A stretch of DNA of 49,422 bases from an uncultured Prevotella sp. (GTDB lineage Bacteria > Bacteroidota > Bacteroidia > Bacteroidales > Bacteroidaceae): contig CAMHTW010000028.1 of NCBI GenBank assembly GCA_946188165.1, positions 1 through 49,422 on the forward strand, written 5' to 3'. Below the pieces are notes generated by a model that did no database searches, was not told the DNA's origin, and saw only the letters and a list, made by a program, of their open reading frames with translations. Position 1 is the stretch's first letter; each line of letters opens with the position of its first letter. Both the position numbers and the translations under genes were made by a program. Positions 24,707 to 33,295 of the stretch are shown piece by piece.

Positions 24707-24851
24707 CTCGTCCAGTATCTCCAATGACGAGCAAAAGGACTTTTTCTGCGCAGTCGACTTCCAAATGTATTTTAAGGAATCATTGGGGTCGGAGAGGTTA
24801 TTATTTTCTCTGACTCCAACTTTTTAACCTTGAGAATAGAGGAGTGATCAG

Positions 24852-24870
24852 GGTTCCGCTGATTATTTCT
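24852..24870 (-). terminator. Weak hairpin after HU-HIG gene
   Basis: ATCAG/CTGAT stem around 24848-24866 within a larger GAGGAGT...ACTCCTC inverted repeat (24840-24890). It could end the HU-HIG transcript; there is no strong T run. Confidence 0.4.
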
Positions 24871-24876
24871 TTACCT

Positions 24877-25518
24877 CTATTTACTCCTCACCCAAACTTT
24901 ATGCGAGCCGGCGCCTTTGGTTTTGATGTCTGAATTGGGGTCGGCGACGAGTTTGGAGAGTTCCCTGGAGGCTTCGCTGCGACTGAGGCGGTTGAGGTTG
25001 GCGTATTCTTGTAGGGTGATGAAACCGTGCTTGTCGATATGGGTTAGGGCGCGTTGCAGACGCTCCTCATGAGAATAAGGCGAGGGAGAGGTTGTATTGC
25101 CTGTTATGCGCTCGAAGGAATTCTCCTTGTTGATGTCGTCGACCAGCTTCTTGTCAACCTTGAAATTCACGCCTTTGACCCTCACATGATGGTATTTCTT
25201 CTGGGACGTTGGCTCTTGGGTCGCCTGTGGGGTAGTGCTTTCCGTCTCATTATCGGCAAATTCTAGCGACAGCGAGAATACACCCAGATTGTCGATTTTC
25301 ATCGTGTGGCCCATTGGAAGATAGTTCTTCATGACAACTGCCAAAGTATCCAGCACGCCTCGAACGGTAGCCTGGCTGAAAGCTGGCGAATTGGTGTGAA
25401 CAAGCTCAACCACCTTGTCGTAGTCGAACTCTGTATAAACCTGCATCTTGGGGAAGATTCTTCCTTTTTTGCCGTTGCCCATACCTGCGGGCATTTCCTT
25501 TACTACATAATTTGCCAT
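24877..25518 (-). CDS. HU-like (HU-HIG) DNA-binding protein
   Basis: 213-residue protein of the Bacteroidetes HU-domain family: start MANYVVKEMPAGMGNGKKGRIFPKMQ, an HU-like fold (YDKVVELVHTNSPAFSQATVRGVLDTL...PMGHTMKIDNLGVFSLSL, residues about 25-110), and a C-terminal extension with a winged-helix-like segment (ITLQEYANLNRLSRSEASRELSKL, residues about 160-185). I use the ATG at 25518; the longer frame from 25722 would translate the 21-bp repeats. It has its own promoter and a repeat array in its leader. Confidence 0.82.
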   Translation of the reverse strand: MANYVVKEMPAGMGNGKKGRIFPKMQVYTEFDYDKVVELVHTNSPAFSQATVRGVLDTLAVVMKNYLPMGHTMKIDNLGVFSLSLEFADNETESTTPQATQEPTSQKKYHHVRVKGVNFKVDKKLVDDINKENSFERITGNTTSPSPYSHEERLQRALTHIDKHGFITLQEYANLNRLSRSEASRELSKLVADPNSDIKTKGAGSHKVWVRSK

Positions 25519-25540
25519 ACTATTCTTATCTTTTTTCGTT

Positions 25541-25622
25541 TTAAACTTTGAAATCTCTATCCCAAACTTTGGGATATATATTCCAAACTTTGAAATGTGT
25601 ATCCCAAACTTTGGAATTGAAA
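25541..25622. repeat. 21-bp tandem array in the HU-HIG leader
   Basis: Four units of 21 bp with the core CAAACTTTG, starting near 25543, 25564, 25585 and 25606. The second core, TCCCAAACTTTGGGA, is a full palindrome. The array lies between the predicted transcription start (about 25624) and the start codon, so it is in the 5' leader. The two-turn period fits dimer binding; autoregulation by the HU-HIG protein is one possibility. Confidence 0.8.
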
Positions 25623-25629
25623 TTAGTTG

Positions 25630-25660
25630 CAAAGGTAATACTTTTTTCTTAAACTGCCAA
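25630..25660 (-). promoter_or_regulatory. HU-HIG promoter
   Basis: Minus-strand TACCTTTG (25630-25637), with TTGG (25657-25660) 19 bases upstream. The repeats begin directly downstream of the predicted start. Confidence 0.7.
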
Positions 25661-25726
25661 GTTCTAATTAATAAATAGTATGCGGAATAGCGATCAAACA
25701 TAATAATCAGGAGGAAATACAAAAAA

Positions 25727-25756
25727 AATCCGCAGGCATCACGTCTGCGGATTTAA
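25727..25756. terminator. Bidirectional terminator
   Basis: AATCCGCAG / CTGCGGATT stem with a loop around GCATCACG, flanked by a run of A on the left and T-rich bases on the right. It ends the small-protein transcript on the minus strand. Confidence 0.85.
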
Positions 25757-25778
25757 ATTATTCTACACTAATCTCTTT

Positions 25779-25877
25779 TTACTTTGTAAGTACCTTTGCA
25801 TTCTTGCAAATGTACATAGCCTCAAGGGCTGCTACAGCCTCAACGGCCAGTGAAAACATTGTTAACATCATAATCAT
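25779..25877 (-). CDS. Candidate 32-residue hydrophobic protein
   Basis: A short frame too small for routine gene finding: MIMMLTMFSLAVEAVAALEA, then MYICKNAKVLTK. It is a single amphipathic/hydrophobic helix with a basic tail. Support: AGAAAGGAA lies a few bases before the ATG at 25877, a TACCTTTG promoter box lies at 25977-25984 and a clear terminator lies at 25727-25756, so it fills a complete transcription unit of about 240 bases. No other gene explains that unit. It could instead be a noncoding RNA. Confidence 0.55.
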   Translation of the reverse strand: MIMMLTMFSLAVEAVAALEAMYICKNAKVLTK

Positions 25878-25976
25878 TTCCTTTCTCTAATTAAATTTGT
25901 TATCCTGTTAATTATCTCTGTCCTTTCTTTGACCTCTGTCATTCTTTTAAGGACGCTTGTTTTTTTATTTCTGCTG

Positions 25977-25984
25977 CAAAGGTA
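25977..25984 (-). promoter_or_regulatory. -7 box of the small-protein unit
   Basis: Minus-strand TACCTTTG followed by CAGC. The -33 region lacks TTTG, so strength is uncertain. It gives a leader of about 90 bases. Confidence 0.55.
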
Positions 25985-26044
25985 CGACACTTTGGGAGAT
26001 GTTGGTTATATTCAGTACTTATTTTGAAAGAAATTAGGCCATTC

Positions 26045-26077
26045 TTTGACGTGAATCAAATAAAAAGCGTATCTTTG
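26045..26077 (+). promoter_or_regulatory. Promoter for the 26.1-kb secreted protein gene
   Basis: TTTG (26045-26048), 21 bases, TATCTTTG (26070-26077), followed by a leader of about 35 bases. Confidence 0.75.
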
Positions 26078-26118
26078 CACCATAAATATGGAATTGTAAA
26101 CAATAACGAAGAGACACG

Positions 26119-26760
26119 ATGTTATACAGAAAAGTTCTTTCTACCTTATTATTAGGATTGTGCTGGACATTGACAGCCAATGGCCAAAATACTGTTGAAA
26201 GCATCCGCAAGGCGTATCATAGTGTGAAGGCAGAAATAGCAAAAATGAACGAGAACTTTCCTTCAGACGGCATACCCCCAGAGTATTACCATTTGCGTGT
26301 GATGCAGTACCTGCCAGCCACAGGGGGGCATGAGGAAAATATTCGTATGTACTATGGTGAGCTGGAACCAGAGGAAGAGGGTGATCCCTATCCGCCACAC
26401 TACCTGCACTTTGCTACGTCTAAGTATAACTATGCTGCCCGTGAGTTTTACGAGGAGTATCTCTACGATGACAAAGGGCAAGTAATGTTCATTTATGTGC
26501 TGACACCCGATGTGGATTTGGCTGAATTGATGCCCTACGAACTGCGTATGTGGTTCGACGGCAAGCGTCTGCTGCGCTTTAATGCCAAGAAGTTCGATTC
26601 TACACAGACTTACTTCGACATTAAAACCCTGAAGCAGGATTCTTTTAAAGACGAGTACACAGGAAAGACCATCCCTGAGAAGTTCAGCGATGAGGTGAAT
26701 CGATGCAAGCAGAGTGCCCAAAGCAAACTCAAGTTGTTTAAGGCCATAGAAAACAGATAA
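26119..26760 (+). CDS. Secreted protein of unknown function
   Basis: 213-residue protein with signal peptide (MLYRKVLSTLLLGLCWTLTANGQ). The rest is acidic and aromatic-rich (EEGDPYPPHYLHF...REFYEEYLYDDKGQVMFIYV) with a strand pattern like periplasmic or surface proteins of Bacteroidetes. There are no catalytic motifs I recognise. It has its own promoter and lies 64 bp before the AGCS symporter gene, possibly in the same transcript. Confidence 0.75.
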   Translation: MLYRKVLSTLLLGLCWTLTANGQNTVESIRKAYHSVKAEIAKMNENFPSDGIPPEYYHLRVMQYLPATGGHEENIRMYYGELEPEEEGDPYPPHYLHFATSKYNYAAREFYEEYLYDDKGQVMFIYVLTPDVDLAELMPYELRMWFDGKRLLRFNAKKFDSTQTYFDIKTLKQDSFKDEYTGKTIPEKFSDEVNRCKQSAQSKLKLFKAIENR

Positions 26761-26824
26761 TACAAGAATTATGAGGTTCTGCGTTAAACCTCTTTCCACT
26801 AATAACGTCCAGAATATATAAGGT

Positions 26825-28258
26825 ATGAATATAAACGAGTTGATAACAACTGTCAATGATGCGGTATGGGGCTATGTACTCATCTTCGCATTGGTTGGTT
26901 GTGGCTTATGGTTTACGATAAAGACACGCTTCGTGCAGTTCCGCATGGTTGGCGAGATGTTACGGCTGCTGACGGACTCGGCGGTCAGCACGGTTGAAGA
27001 GCAGGTAAAGGAACAGAAGGCAGGCGTCAACAGCAAGCATATTTCGTCGTTCCAGGCCTTTGCCGTGTCGGTAGCCACTCGTGTGGGTACGGGTAATCTG
27101 GCAGGTGTGGCGTCTGCCATAGCCATCGGTGGCCCTGGTGCCGTGTTCTGGATGTGGGTTATTGCGTTGATGGGGTCGGCAACGGCATTTGTCGAATCGA
27201 CGCTGGCGCAGTTGTTCAAAAAGAAACATAAGGATTCATTCATCGGTGGTCCGGCTTACTATATACAGCAGGGTTTAAAGCAGCGTTGGATGGCCATCAC
27301 GTTTGCTGTGCTCATTACTTGTCAGTTTGGACTTTCTAACAACTCCATTCAGTCCAATACCATTTGCAGTGCCATGCAGGAAGCCTTTGGTTGGGATCCG
27401 TTATGGGTGGGATGCGTTATTGCGGCTGTCTCGTTGTTCATTGTTTTCGGTGGCATCCAACGCATTGCTCAGGTCAGTGCCGTCTTAGTACCCGTGATGG
27501 CGATTAGTTATGTTGTATTGGCTTTGGTGATTATCGTCATGAATATTGGCCTGATACCCCACGTCTTCCGGCTGATAGTTCTCGACGCTTTTGGCATTGA
27601 GCAGATAGCAGGCGGTGGCATTGGTGTGACCATCATGAACGGTGTGAAGCGAGGCCTCTTCTCTAACGAGGCGGGTGAGGGTAGTGCACCTAATGTGGCA
27701 GCAACAGCATCAGTCACCCATCCTGTGAAACAGGGTCTCATTCAGGCTTTAGGCGTTTTTACTGACACACTGATTGTTTGTTCGTGTACAGCCTTTATCA
27801 TTCTTATCAGTGGTCTGTTTCGAGTACCACAACTGAACGGTATTGCTTTGACGCAGTCGGCTTTGCAGTCGGAAATAGGCTCTATTGGCCCTGTTTTTAT
27901 AGCTGTCGCTATTTTCCTTTTTGCTTTCTCTACTATTATTGGTAATTATTATTATGGTGAGGCCAATATCCGCTTCATTACACCTAATACAAAGGTAATG
28001 ACTATTTACCGCATCTGTTCGGCTGGTGTGATGGTCATTTTCGGTTCCTTGGCCAGTTTCGAACTCGTCTGGAACATCGTCGACTTCTTCATGGCCTTCC
28101 TGACAGCTTGTAACCTCATTGCCATCGTGCTGTTGGGCCGCTTTGTCTTCCGCCTGCTTGAAGATTATCGGAAACAAAAGAAGCAGGGCATCAGGGAACC
28201 AACCTTCCATCGCAGTCAGTTGCCCGAGTTGGAGAATGAATTAGAGTGTTGGGAGTGA
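26825..28258 (+). CDS. AGCS-family sodium:amino acid symporter
   Basis: 477-residue inner-membrane transporter of the alanine/glycine:cation symporter family, taking up alanine or glycine with sodium. Family motifs: GTGNLAGVASAIAIGGPGAVFWMWV (about residues 92-115), GGPAYYIQ, and GLFSNEAGEGSAPNVAATA near residue 278. About ten transmembrane helices. A second member lies at 45.3 kb (GTGNIVGVATAVALGGPGAV), so the strain has two paralogues. The substrate cannot be told. Confidence 0.92.
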   Translation: MNINELITTVNDAVWGYVLIFALVGCGLWFTIKTRFVQFRMVGEMLRLLTDSAVSTVEEQVKEQKAGVNSKHISSFQAFAVSVATRVGTGNLAGVASAIAIGGPGAVFWMWVIALMGSATAFVESTLAQLFKKKHKDSFIGGPAYYIQQGLKQRWMAITFAVLITCQFGLSNNSIQSNTICSAMQEAFGWDPLWVGCVIAAVSLFIVFGGIQRIAQVSAVLVPVMAISYVVLALVIIVMNIGLIPHVFRLIVLDAFGIEQIAGGGIGVTIMNGVKRGLFSNEAGEGSAPNVAATASVTHPVKQGLIQALGVFTDTLIVCSCTAFIILISGLFRVPQLNGIALTQSALQSEIGSIGPVFIAVAIFLFAFSTIIGNYYYGEANIRFITPNTKVMTIYRICSAGVMVIFGSLASFELVWNIVDFFMAFLTACNLIAIVLLGRFVFRLLEDYRKQKKQGIREPTFHRSQLPELENELECWE

Positions 28259-28263
28259 TAATA

Positions 28264-28292
28264 ATTGATAATTGATAAATTGATAATTGATA
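28264..28292. repeat. Heptamer-like ATTGATA repeat before M64 gene
   Basis: Four near-copies of ATTGATA (one with an extra A) fill the gap between the symporter stop and the ATG at 28293, occupying the ribosome-binding position. Confidence 0.75.
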
Positions 28293-29642
28293 ATGAAGAA
28301 ATGGTTGTTGATGATGATGTCTGCGTGGTGCGTGGCAATGACGGCTACGGCACGTGCATTTGATGATGACTTTCAAGACAGCACCCTGCGACTAAACTAT
28401 GTACTGGCAGGCAATGCCAAGCAGCAGCACATCTATTACTGCAATGCCAGTAAACAGGCTCGCTGGGCAGGCCGTAAGGCACGGTTGGCTGAGATTCCAC
28501 TACGTGGAAACGGACAAATTATGCTGATAGACCACGAAACGGGTCGTCAGCTCTATGTACATACCTTCTCAACACTGTTTCAGGAATGGCAAGCAGAAGA
28601 AGAAGCCACACGCGTTGATCGTGCCTTCCAAGCGTCTTTTAATGTCCCTATGCCCAAACGTCCTGTTGACGTCAAGGTAACGCTGACGGATTTCCATGCT
28701 CAAGTAAAGGGCTTGTTGCAGCATACGATAAATCCTGCCGATATTCTGATTCGCAGGATTGACGAGCCACAGGAAACGTTTCGTTATGTCTGGACGGGAA
28801 AGACGTTGCCTAATGGGCAACCGGATATTACGTCATGTATTGATTTAGCCATTATAGCTGAAGGTTATTCCCATGAAGAGATGGAGAAATTCTATACGGA
28901 TAGCCGTCGTGTGGTTGATGCTTTGTTTGCCCATGAGCCGTTTACATCCATGAAATCGCGCTTTAATGTGGTGGCAGTGGCTACAGAGTCACCTAAGAGT
29001 GGTCCTTCCATTCCTCATGTGGGTCTATGGCGACAGACACCTGCCGGCACCCATTATGACACGTTTTATTCTAATCGTTATCTGATGACCAGCGAGATGC
29101 ACCGCATATACGACCTGCTTAGCGGCATTCCTTTCGAGCATATCATCGTGCTAGTCAATAGCAGCACGTATGGCGGAGGCGGCATCTATAACCAACTTAC
29201 CGTGACTACCAGCGACCATCCGACATTCCGTCCTGTACTGGTGCATGAATTTGGTCATGCCTATGGTGGCTTGGGTGACGAGTACTTCTACGATGATGGC
29301 TACGAGACCATGTATCCTGATGACACAGAACCCTGGGAACCTAACCTGACAACACTTGTCGACTTCCAGTCGAAGTGGGCTGACATGGTGCCCAAAGGAA
29401 CACCGATACCCACACCACCAGCCAAAACGCCCGAAAAGAAACGTGGCAAAAAACTGTCTGAGCGTGAGCAACTAAACGCTCTGACACAGCGCGTTGGCGT
29501 CTTCGAAGGTGGTGGCTATCAGTCGAAAGGTGTTTTCCGTCCAGCTCAAGAGTGCCGTATGAAAATCAACGAAGTAGAGAACTTCTGCCCAGTATGTGCA
29601 CGGGCCCTGGTTCGTATTACCGATTTTTATACAAGTCAATAG
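28293..29642 (+). CDS. Secreted M64-family metallopeptidase
   Basis: 449-residue exported protein; the ATG at 28293 is preferred over the TTG at 28287. Signal peptide MKKWLLMMMSAWCVAMTATARA. N-terminal beta domain (residues about 25-170), then the catalytic M64 (IgA-peptidase-like) domain (CIDLAIIAEGY... ) with the canonical zinc motif HEFGHAYGGLGDEY (His318, Glu319, His322). A Lys/Pro-rich insert lies near residues 365-395. It cleaves unknown protein substrates outside the cell. Compare the giant paralogue at 16.5-20.5 kb, whose motif has one extra residue. Confidence 0.88.
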   Translation: MKKWLLMMMSAWCVAMTATARAFDDDFQDSTLRLNYVLAGNAKQQHIYYCNASKQARWAGRKARLAEIPLRGNGQIMLIDHETGRQLYVHTFSTLFQEWQAEEEATRVDRAFQASFNVPMPKRPVDVKVTLTDFHAQVKGLLQHTINPADILIRRIDEPQETFRYVWTGKTLPNGQPDITSCIDLAIIAEGYSHEEMEKFYTDSRRVVDALFAHEPFTSMKSRFNVVAVATESPKSGPSIPHVGLWRQTPAGTHYDTFYSNRYLMTSEMHRIYDLLSGIPFEHIIVLVNSSTYGGGGIYNQLTVTTSDHPTFRPVLVHEFGHAYGGLGDEYFYDDGYETMYPDDTEPWEPNLTTLVDFQSKWADMVPKGTPIPTPPAKTPEKKRGKKLSEREQLNALTQRVGVFEGGGYQSKGVFRPAQECRMKINEVENFCPVCARALVRITDFYTSQ

Positions 29643-29646
29643 ACAA

Positions 29647-29695
29647 ATTAAACATTAAACATTAAACATTAAACATTAAACATTAAACATTAAAT
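29647..29695. repeat. (ATTAAAC)6 heptanucleotide microsatellite
   Basis: Six perfect ATTAAAC copies (29647-29688) plus a seventh ending in T. It spans most of the 64-bp gap between the M64 and GH8 genes. Confidence 0.95.
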
Positions 29696-29706
29696 AAACC
29701 AACACA

Positions 29707-31056
29707 ATGAAAAAGATGAAGAATCTATTGTTCATGTTGCTTGCCGCTTTTGCGGTGAACGTGTCTGCTGATGCAGCAAAGTATCGTAACGTATTTGTTG
29801 AAATGGGCTATCAGCCAGCTCAGGTTGATGCCAAGTTGAAGGAGGTCTTTAACGACGTATTTCGTGGTCCCAACAAGGTCTACTTTGAGGTGGGCGATAC
29901 GATGGGCTACGTATCAGACATCAAGAACCACGATGCACGTACCGAAGGTATGTCGTATGGCATGATGGTTGCCGTACAGTTTGGCGAAAAGGACATCTTC
30001 GACCGTTTGTGGCGATGGAGCAAGAAGTACATGCAGCATCAAAGCGGTACGCGCGAAGGCTACTTTGCGTGGAGTTGCAGGGTTGATGGTACGCAAAACT
30101 CACCAGGTGCTGCTAGCGATGGCGAGCTGTATTTTATTACCGCCCTGCTCTTTGCCTCCAACCGCTGGGGCGACAACACAGGCATTAACTACAAAGCTGA
30201 GGCTCAGCGCATTCTTAACTGTGTCCAGCCTAAGGAGTACACGCCCGAACCCCGTCAGGGTGGTTTTGGTGGCTTCGGTGGTTTTGGTGGTGGTCAGCAG
30301 CAAGGTCCTCAGAAAATGTATTTGATTGATCCTGAGACCAAGCTGATTACCTTTACCCCTGATGGCTTTGGACAGCGTCATACTGATCCCTCTTATCATA
30401 TTCCTGCCTTCTACGAGGTGTGGGCTAAGTATGCTGATGACGGACGTGCCGACCATTGGAAAGCATGTGCTAAAGCTTCGCGTGAGTTCCTGCACAAGTG
30501 CATTGACGAGAAGACAGGCTTGAATGGTGACCAGTGCCAGTTTGATGGTAGTGAGATGCAAGGTTTCCGCTTTCCTGGTCGTCCACAGGGTCAGCAAAAT
30601 GGGGCACCCCAGACTCCTCCTCGCAATGGCAACAACAATTTCCGCTACGACTCATGGCGTGTGCCTATGAACATTACCCTCGACTACGAATGGAGCGGTG
30701 CTGATGCCAAGTGGCAGCAAAAGTATGGCGAGACCATTCAGAACTTCTTCTACTCGCAGGGCATTGACAAGTATGTCGATCAGTATCGCAAGGACGGCAC
30801 ACTGCCTGAAGGTAACGAGATTCTGGGTGCTGGCGGTTTCCGTAAACTACGTCACAGCATTGGCTTGATGAGCACGCTGGCTGCTGCATCTATCCTGTGT
30901 AAGCACGACAAAAAGAAAGAGTTCGTCGACGCTCTTTGGAATGCGCGCCACGAACCCTTCGAGGATGGTTATTTCGATGCCTACTACGATGGATTGCTGC
31001 GCCTGTTTGCCTTTATGCACCTCAGTGGCAACTATCGCATTATCGAGAAAAAGTAA
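29707..31056 (+). CDS. GH8 glycoside hydrolase, reducing-end exo-oligoxylanase type
   Basis: 449-residue exported enzyme (signal peptide up to about SADA) of glycoside hydrolase family 8. RTEGMSYGMM (about residue 79) carries the likely catalytic acid Glu and SPGAASDGELYF (about residue 131) the Asp of the family. The closest type by memory is reducing-end xylose-releasing exo-oligoxylanase, which trims xylo-oligosaccharides. Two low-complexity inserts are unusual: a Gly/Phe run (GGFGGFGGFGGGQQQG, about residue 182) and a Pro/Gln/Asn run (about residues 297-315). They probably form surface loops or linkers. Confidence 0.85.
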   Translation: MKKMKNLLFMLLAAFAVNVSADAAKYRNVFVEMGYQPAQVDAKLKEVFNDVFRGPNKVYFEVGDTMGYVSDIKNHDARTEGMSYGMMVAVQFGEKDIFDRLWRWSKKYMQHQSGTREGYFAWSCRVDGTQNSPGAASDGELYFITALLFASNRWGDNTGINYKAEAQRILNCVQPKEYTPEPRQGGFGGFGGFGGGQQQGPQKMYLIDPETKLITFTPDGFGQRHTDPSYHIPAFYEVWAKYADDGRADHWKACAKASREFLHKCIDEKTGLNGDQCQFDGSEMQGFRFPGRPQGQQNGAPQTPPRNGNNNFRYDSWRVPMNITLDYEWSGADAKWQQKYGETIQNFFYSQGIDKYVDQYRKDGTLPEGNEILGAGGFRKLRHSIGLMSTLAAASILCKHDKKKEFVDALWNARHEPFEDGYFDAYYDGLLRLFAFMHLSGNYRIIEKK

Positions 31057-31069
31057 GCTGTCGGGGGAG

Positions 31070-31747
31070 TTAATTCCCTTTGACTGCACGGATGCAGCGA
31101 CCACTGAAGCGATTGCTGGAAAGGTTTCCGTAATGCACTTCTATATTGGAGAAATTGAATTCTAGACACCATGCTTTGTTAGGATTTGTTGTGTAGAGCG
31201 ATGATGTCCAGTAGATGCCACTGATGGCACGGAACTGAGTGTTTGCATAGTAGCGGAACCCTGTGATAGGCAGGAAGATGGATTTGCCAGTTTTCTTACC
31301 CGTCACCTTATAACCGTTGACACCATCCTGCGTCATCCATTCCCAGTTACAGTTATCAGGGTTTATCAACTCCTCGAACTCATCTACGGTAGGCATGCGC
31401 CATTCGCTGCCCCAATTGGCGCGGGCGGCATCGTCTGCGGGAGTCAGCTGAATCTTTCTATCAGTAGTCGAATACTTTGTTAAGAACTGAGAGTCCCCTC
31501 TGCTCCATACATAGGTGTTCCATGAGTAATATTCTTTCGGTTGGGTTTCACCCCAAGCAAAGTACGAGCCAAAACCCGAAGCCTTCTTGGCACCCACATT
31601 CATGTTAGCCCATTTCACACTAAGTCCTAAATCAACAGCCTCCACTTCGTCTGCAGATTTAGACTTGTCTTCACTCCCACTACCTTTTGCATAGCACACT
31701 GTCCCTAACAACATAACGGCCAGCATTATCAGAAAAACCTTCTTCAT
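31070..31747 (-). CDS. Secreted FISUMP/DUF1566-like protein
   Basis: 225-residue protein with signal peptide at the ATG 31747 (MKKVFLIMLAVMLLGTVCYA). The mature part begins VDLGLSVKWANMNVGAKKASGFG and has YFAWGETQPKEYYSW, WRMPTVDEFEEL and RCIRAVKG, the pattern of the Fibrobacter succinogenes major paralogous domain family common in Prevotella and Bacteroides. Function unknown; likely a surface or periplasmic carbohydrate- or protein-binding module. It converges with the GH8 gene, with only 13 bp between stops. Confidence 0.8.
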   Translation of the reverse strand: MKKVFLIMLAVMLLGTVCYAKGSGSEDKSKSADEVEAVDLGLSVKWANMNVGAKKASGFGSYFAWGETQPKEYYSWNTYVWSRGDSQFLTKYSTTDRKIQLTPADDAARANWGSEWRMPTVDEFEELINPDNCNWEWMTQDGVNGYKVTGKKTGKSIFLPITGFRYYANTQFRAISGIYWTSSLYTTNPNKAWCLEFNFSNIEVHYGNLSSNRFSGRCIRAVKGN

Positions 31748-31764
31748 TTGTTTGTTTTTGTTGG

Positions 31765-31795
31765 CAAAGTTACGAAAAGTCGAGCGCAAAACAAA
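31765..31795 (-). promoter_or_regulatory. Promoter of FISUMP-like gene
   Basis: Minus-strand TTTG (31792-31795), 19 bases, TAACTTTG (31765-31772). From there to the ackA terminator (about 31800-32005) I see no gene. Confidence 0.78.
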
Positions 31796-32005
31796 ATAAA
31801 TCATTCTTTTTTTTGTCGAGACGGAGTAACTTTATGTGTCTTCTCACTCGATGCCCGTTATCGTTATGGCATTGCTATTGGTGTCGTGTCATCAGCTGTC
31901 TGTGCTCTTTATGCCATCTTATCTTGCAATCGATGAAAGTATGGACTGTTCATCACGAATAGTCCCCTTTTTAGTACATTCTTTGACAACGGCACAATAA
32001 TAATA

Positions 32006-32035
32006 AAGGTGAGAGCCTGCTGTGACTCTCACCTT
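32006..32035. terminator. Terminator after ackA
   Basis: Perfect 10-bp stem AAGGTGAGAG (32006-32015) / CTCTCACCTT (32026-32035) with a 10-base loop; on the minus strand it is followed by TATTATTATT. Confidence 0.88.
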
Positions 32036-32064
32036 CTAATATTAATAATAATTTGACTTGCTTT

Positions 32065-33255
32065 TTACAGCAGGTTCATCGTATCGGTAGCAATCATCAG
32101 CTCCTCGTCGGTAGGAATGACAACCACCTTTACCCTTGAGTCGTCTGCAGAGATAATAGCCTCCTCGCCGCGAACATTGTTCTTGGATTCATCGAACTTG
32201 ATGCCCAGGAACTCCATGTCCTTGCAGACGGCAGAGCGCATACCAATCTGGTTCTCACCAACACCTGCAGTGAAGACGACAACGTCGAGGCCACCCATAG
32301 CGGCAGCATAGGCACCGATATACTTCTTGATGCGGTAGAAGTACATGTCCTGAGCCAGCTGAGCGCGCTTGTCGCCAGCCTTGGCGGCATTCTCCACGTC
32401 GCGCATGTCACTCGAACCACCCGTGATACCGGCCACACCGCTCTTCTTGTTCAGCAGATTCGACATACCATCGGCATCCAGACCCAGCTTCTTCTCGATG
32501 AACGTCACTGCACCACCGTCGATGTCACCGGCACGAGTACCCATGACAAGACCTTCCAGTGGGGTAAGACCCATTGAGGTGTCGATACACTTGCCATCAA
32601 CGACAGCAGCGATAGAGCCACCGTTACCTATGTGACAGGTTACCATTTTTGTACCTTGGGCAGGAATGCCTAAGAACTCGCAGGCACGTGCACTGACATA
32701 ACGGTGAGAGGTGCCGTGGAAACCATAACGGCGAATGCCGTACTTCTCATACAACTCGTAAGGAATGGCATACATGAATGCCTTGGGAGGCATGGTCTGA
32801 TGGAAAGCGGTATCGAACACGCCGACCTGAGGCAGACCTGGCATCAGTTCCTTGACAGCATTGACACCCTTCAGGTTGGCTGGGTTGTGCAGAGGAGCCA
32901 GGTCAGAGCACTCTTCGAAGGCCTTCAGCACCTCGTCAGTGAGGATAACGCTCTTATTGAACTTCTCACCGCCGTGCACCATACGGTGACCTACGGCGTC
33001 AATCTCGTCAAGACTCTTGATGACACCAATCTCAGGGTCGGTCAACAGTGAGAAAATGAACTTCACACCCTCTGTATGTTCAGGGATGTCATGCATAATC
33101 TGCTTCTTCTCGCCATTGGCCAGCTTTACCTTGACAAATGCACCGTCCAAGCCCACACGCTCAGCACCACCGCTGGTCATCACACTTTTGTCGTCCATAT
33201 TGTACAGTGCGTACTTGATTGAGGACGAGCCACAGTTTAATACTAATATCTTCAT
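32065..33255 (-). CDS. ackA: Acetate kinase
   Basis: Converts acetyl phosphate and ADP to acetate and ATP, the ATP-yielding step of acetate fermentation. 396 residues as usual. N-terminal phosphate-binding motif VLNCGSSSIKYAL, then DAVGHRMVHGG, the catalytic-site FDTAFHQTMP and GFHGTSHRYVS, and the ATPase motif HIGNGGSI. It forms an operon with pta upstream (40-bp gap containing two copies of TTCTTCTAACTTCTT). Confidence 0.97.
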   Translation of the reverse strand: MKILVLNCGSSSIKYALYNMDDKSVMTSGGAERVGLDGAFVKVKLANGEKKQIMHDIPEHTEGVKFIFSLLTDPEIGVIKSLDEIDAVGHRMVHGGEKFNKSVILTDEVLKAFEECSDLAPLHNPANLKGVNAVKELMPGLPQVGVFDTAFHQTMPPKAFMYAIPYELYEKYGIRRYGFHGTSHRYVSARACEFLGIPAQGTKMVTCHIGNGGSIAAVVDGKCIDTSMGLTPLEGLVMGTRAGDIDGGAVTFIEKKLGLDADGMSNLLNKKSGVAGITGGSSDMRDVENAAKAGDKRAQLAQDMYFYRIKKYIGAYAAAMGGLDVVVFTAGVGENQIGMRSAVCKDMEFLGIKFDESKNNVRGEEAIISADDSRVKVVVIPTDEELMIATDTMNLL

Positions 33256-33295
33256 GTCTTCTTCTAACTTCTTTTATCTTCTTCTAACTTCTTAA

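Noticed and set aside
24509..24826. Small basic frame as an intact gene
   Set aside because: The frame continues upstream without a start codon, so a remnant is more likely; kept only at low confidence.
25519..25722. N-terminal extension of the HU-HIG protein
   Set aside because: The extension is encoded by the 21-bp repeats and the promoter; MANYVVKEMPAG is the expected family start.
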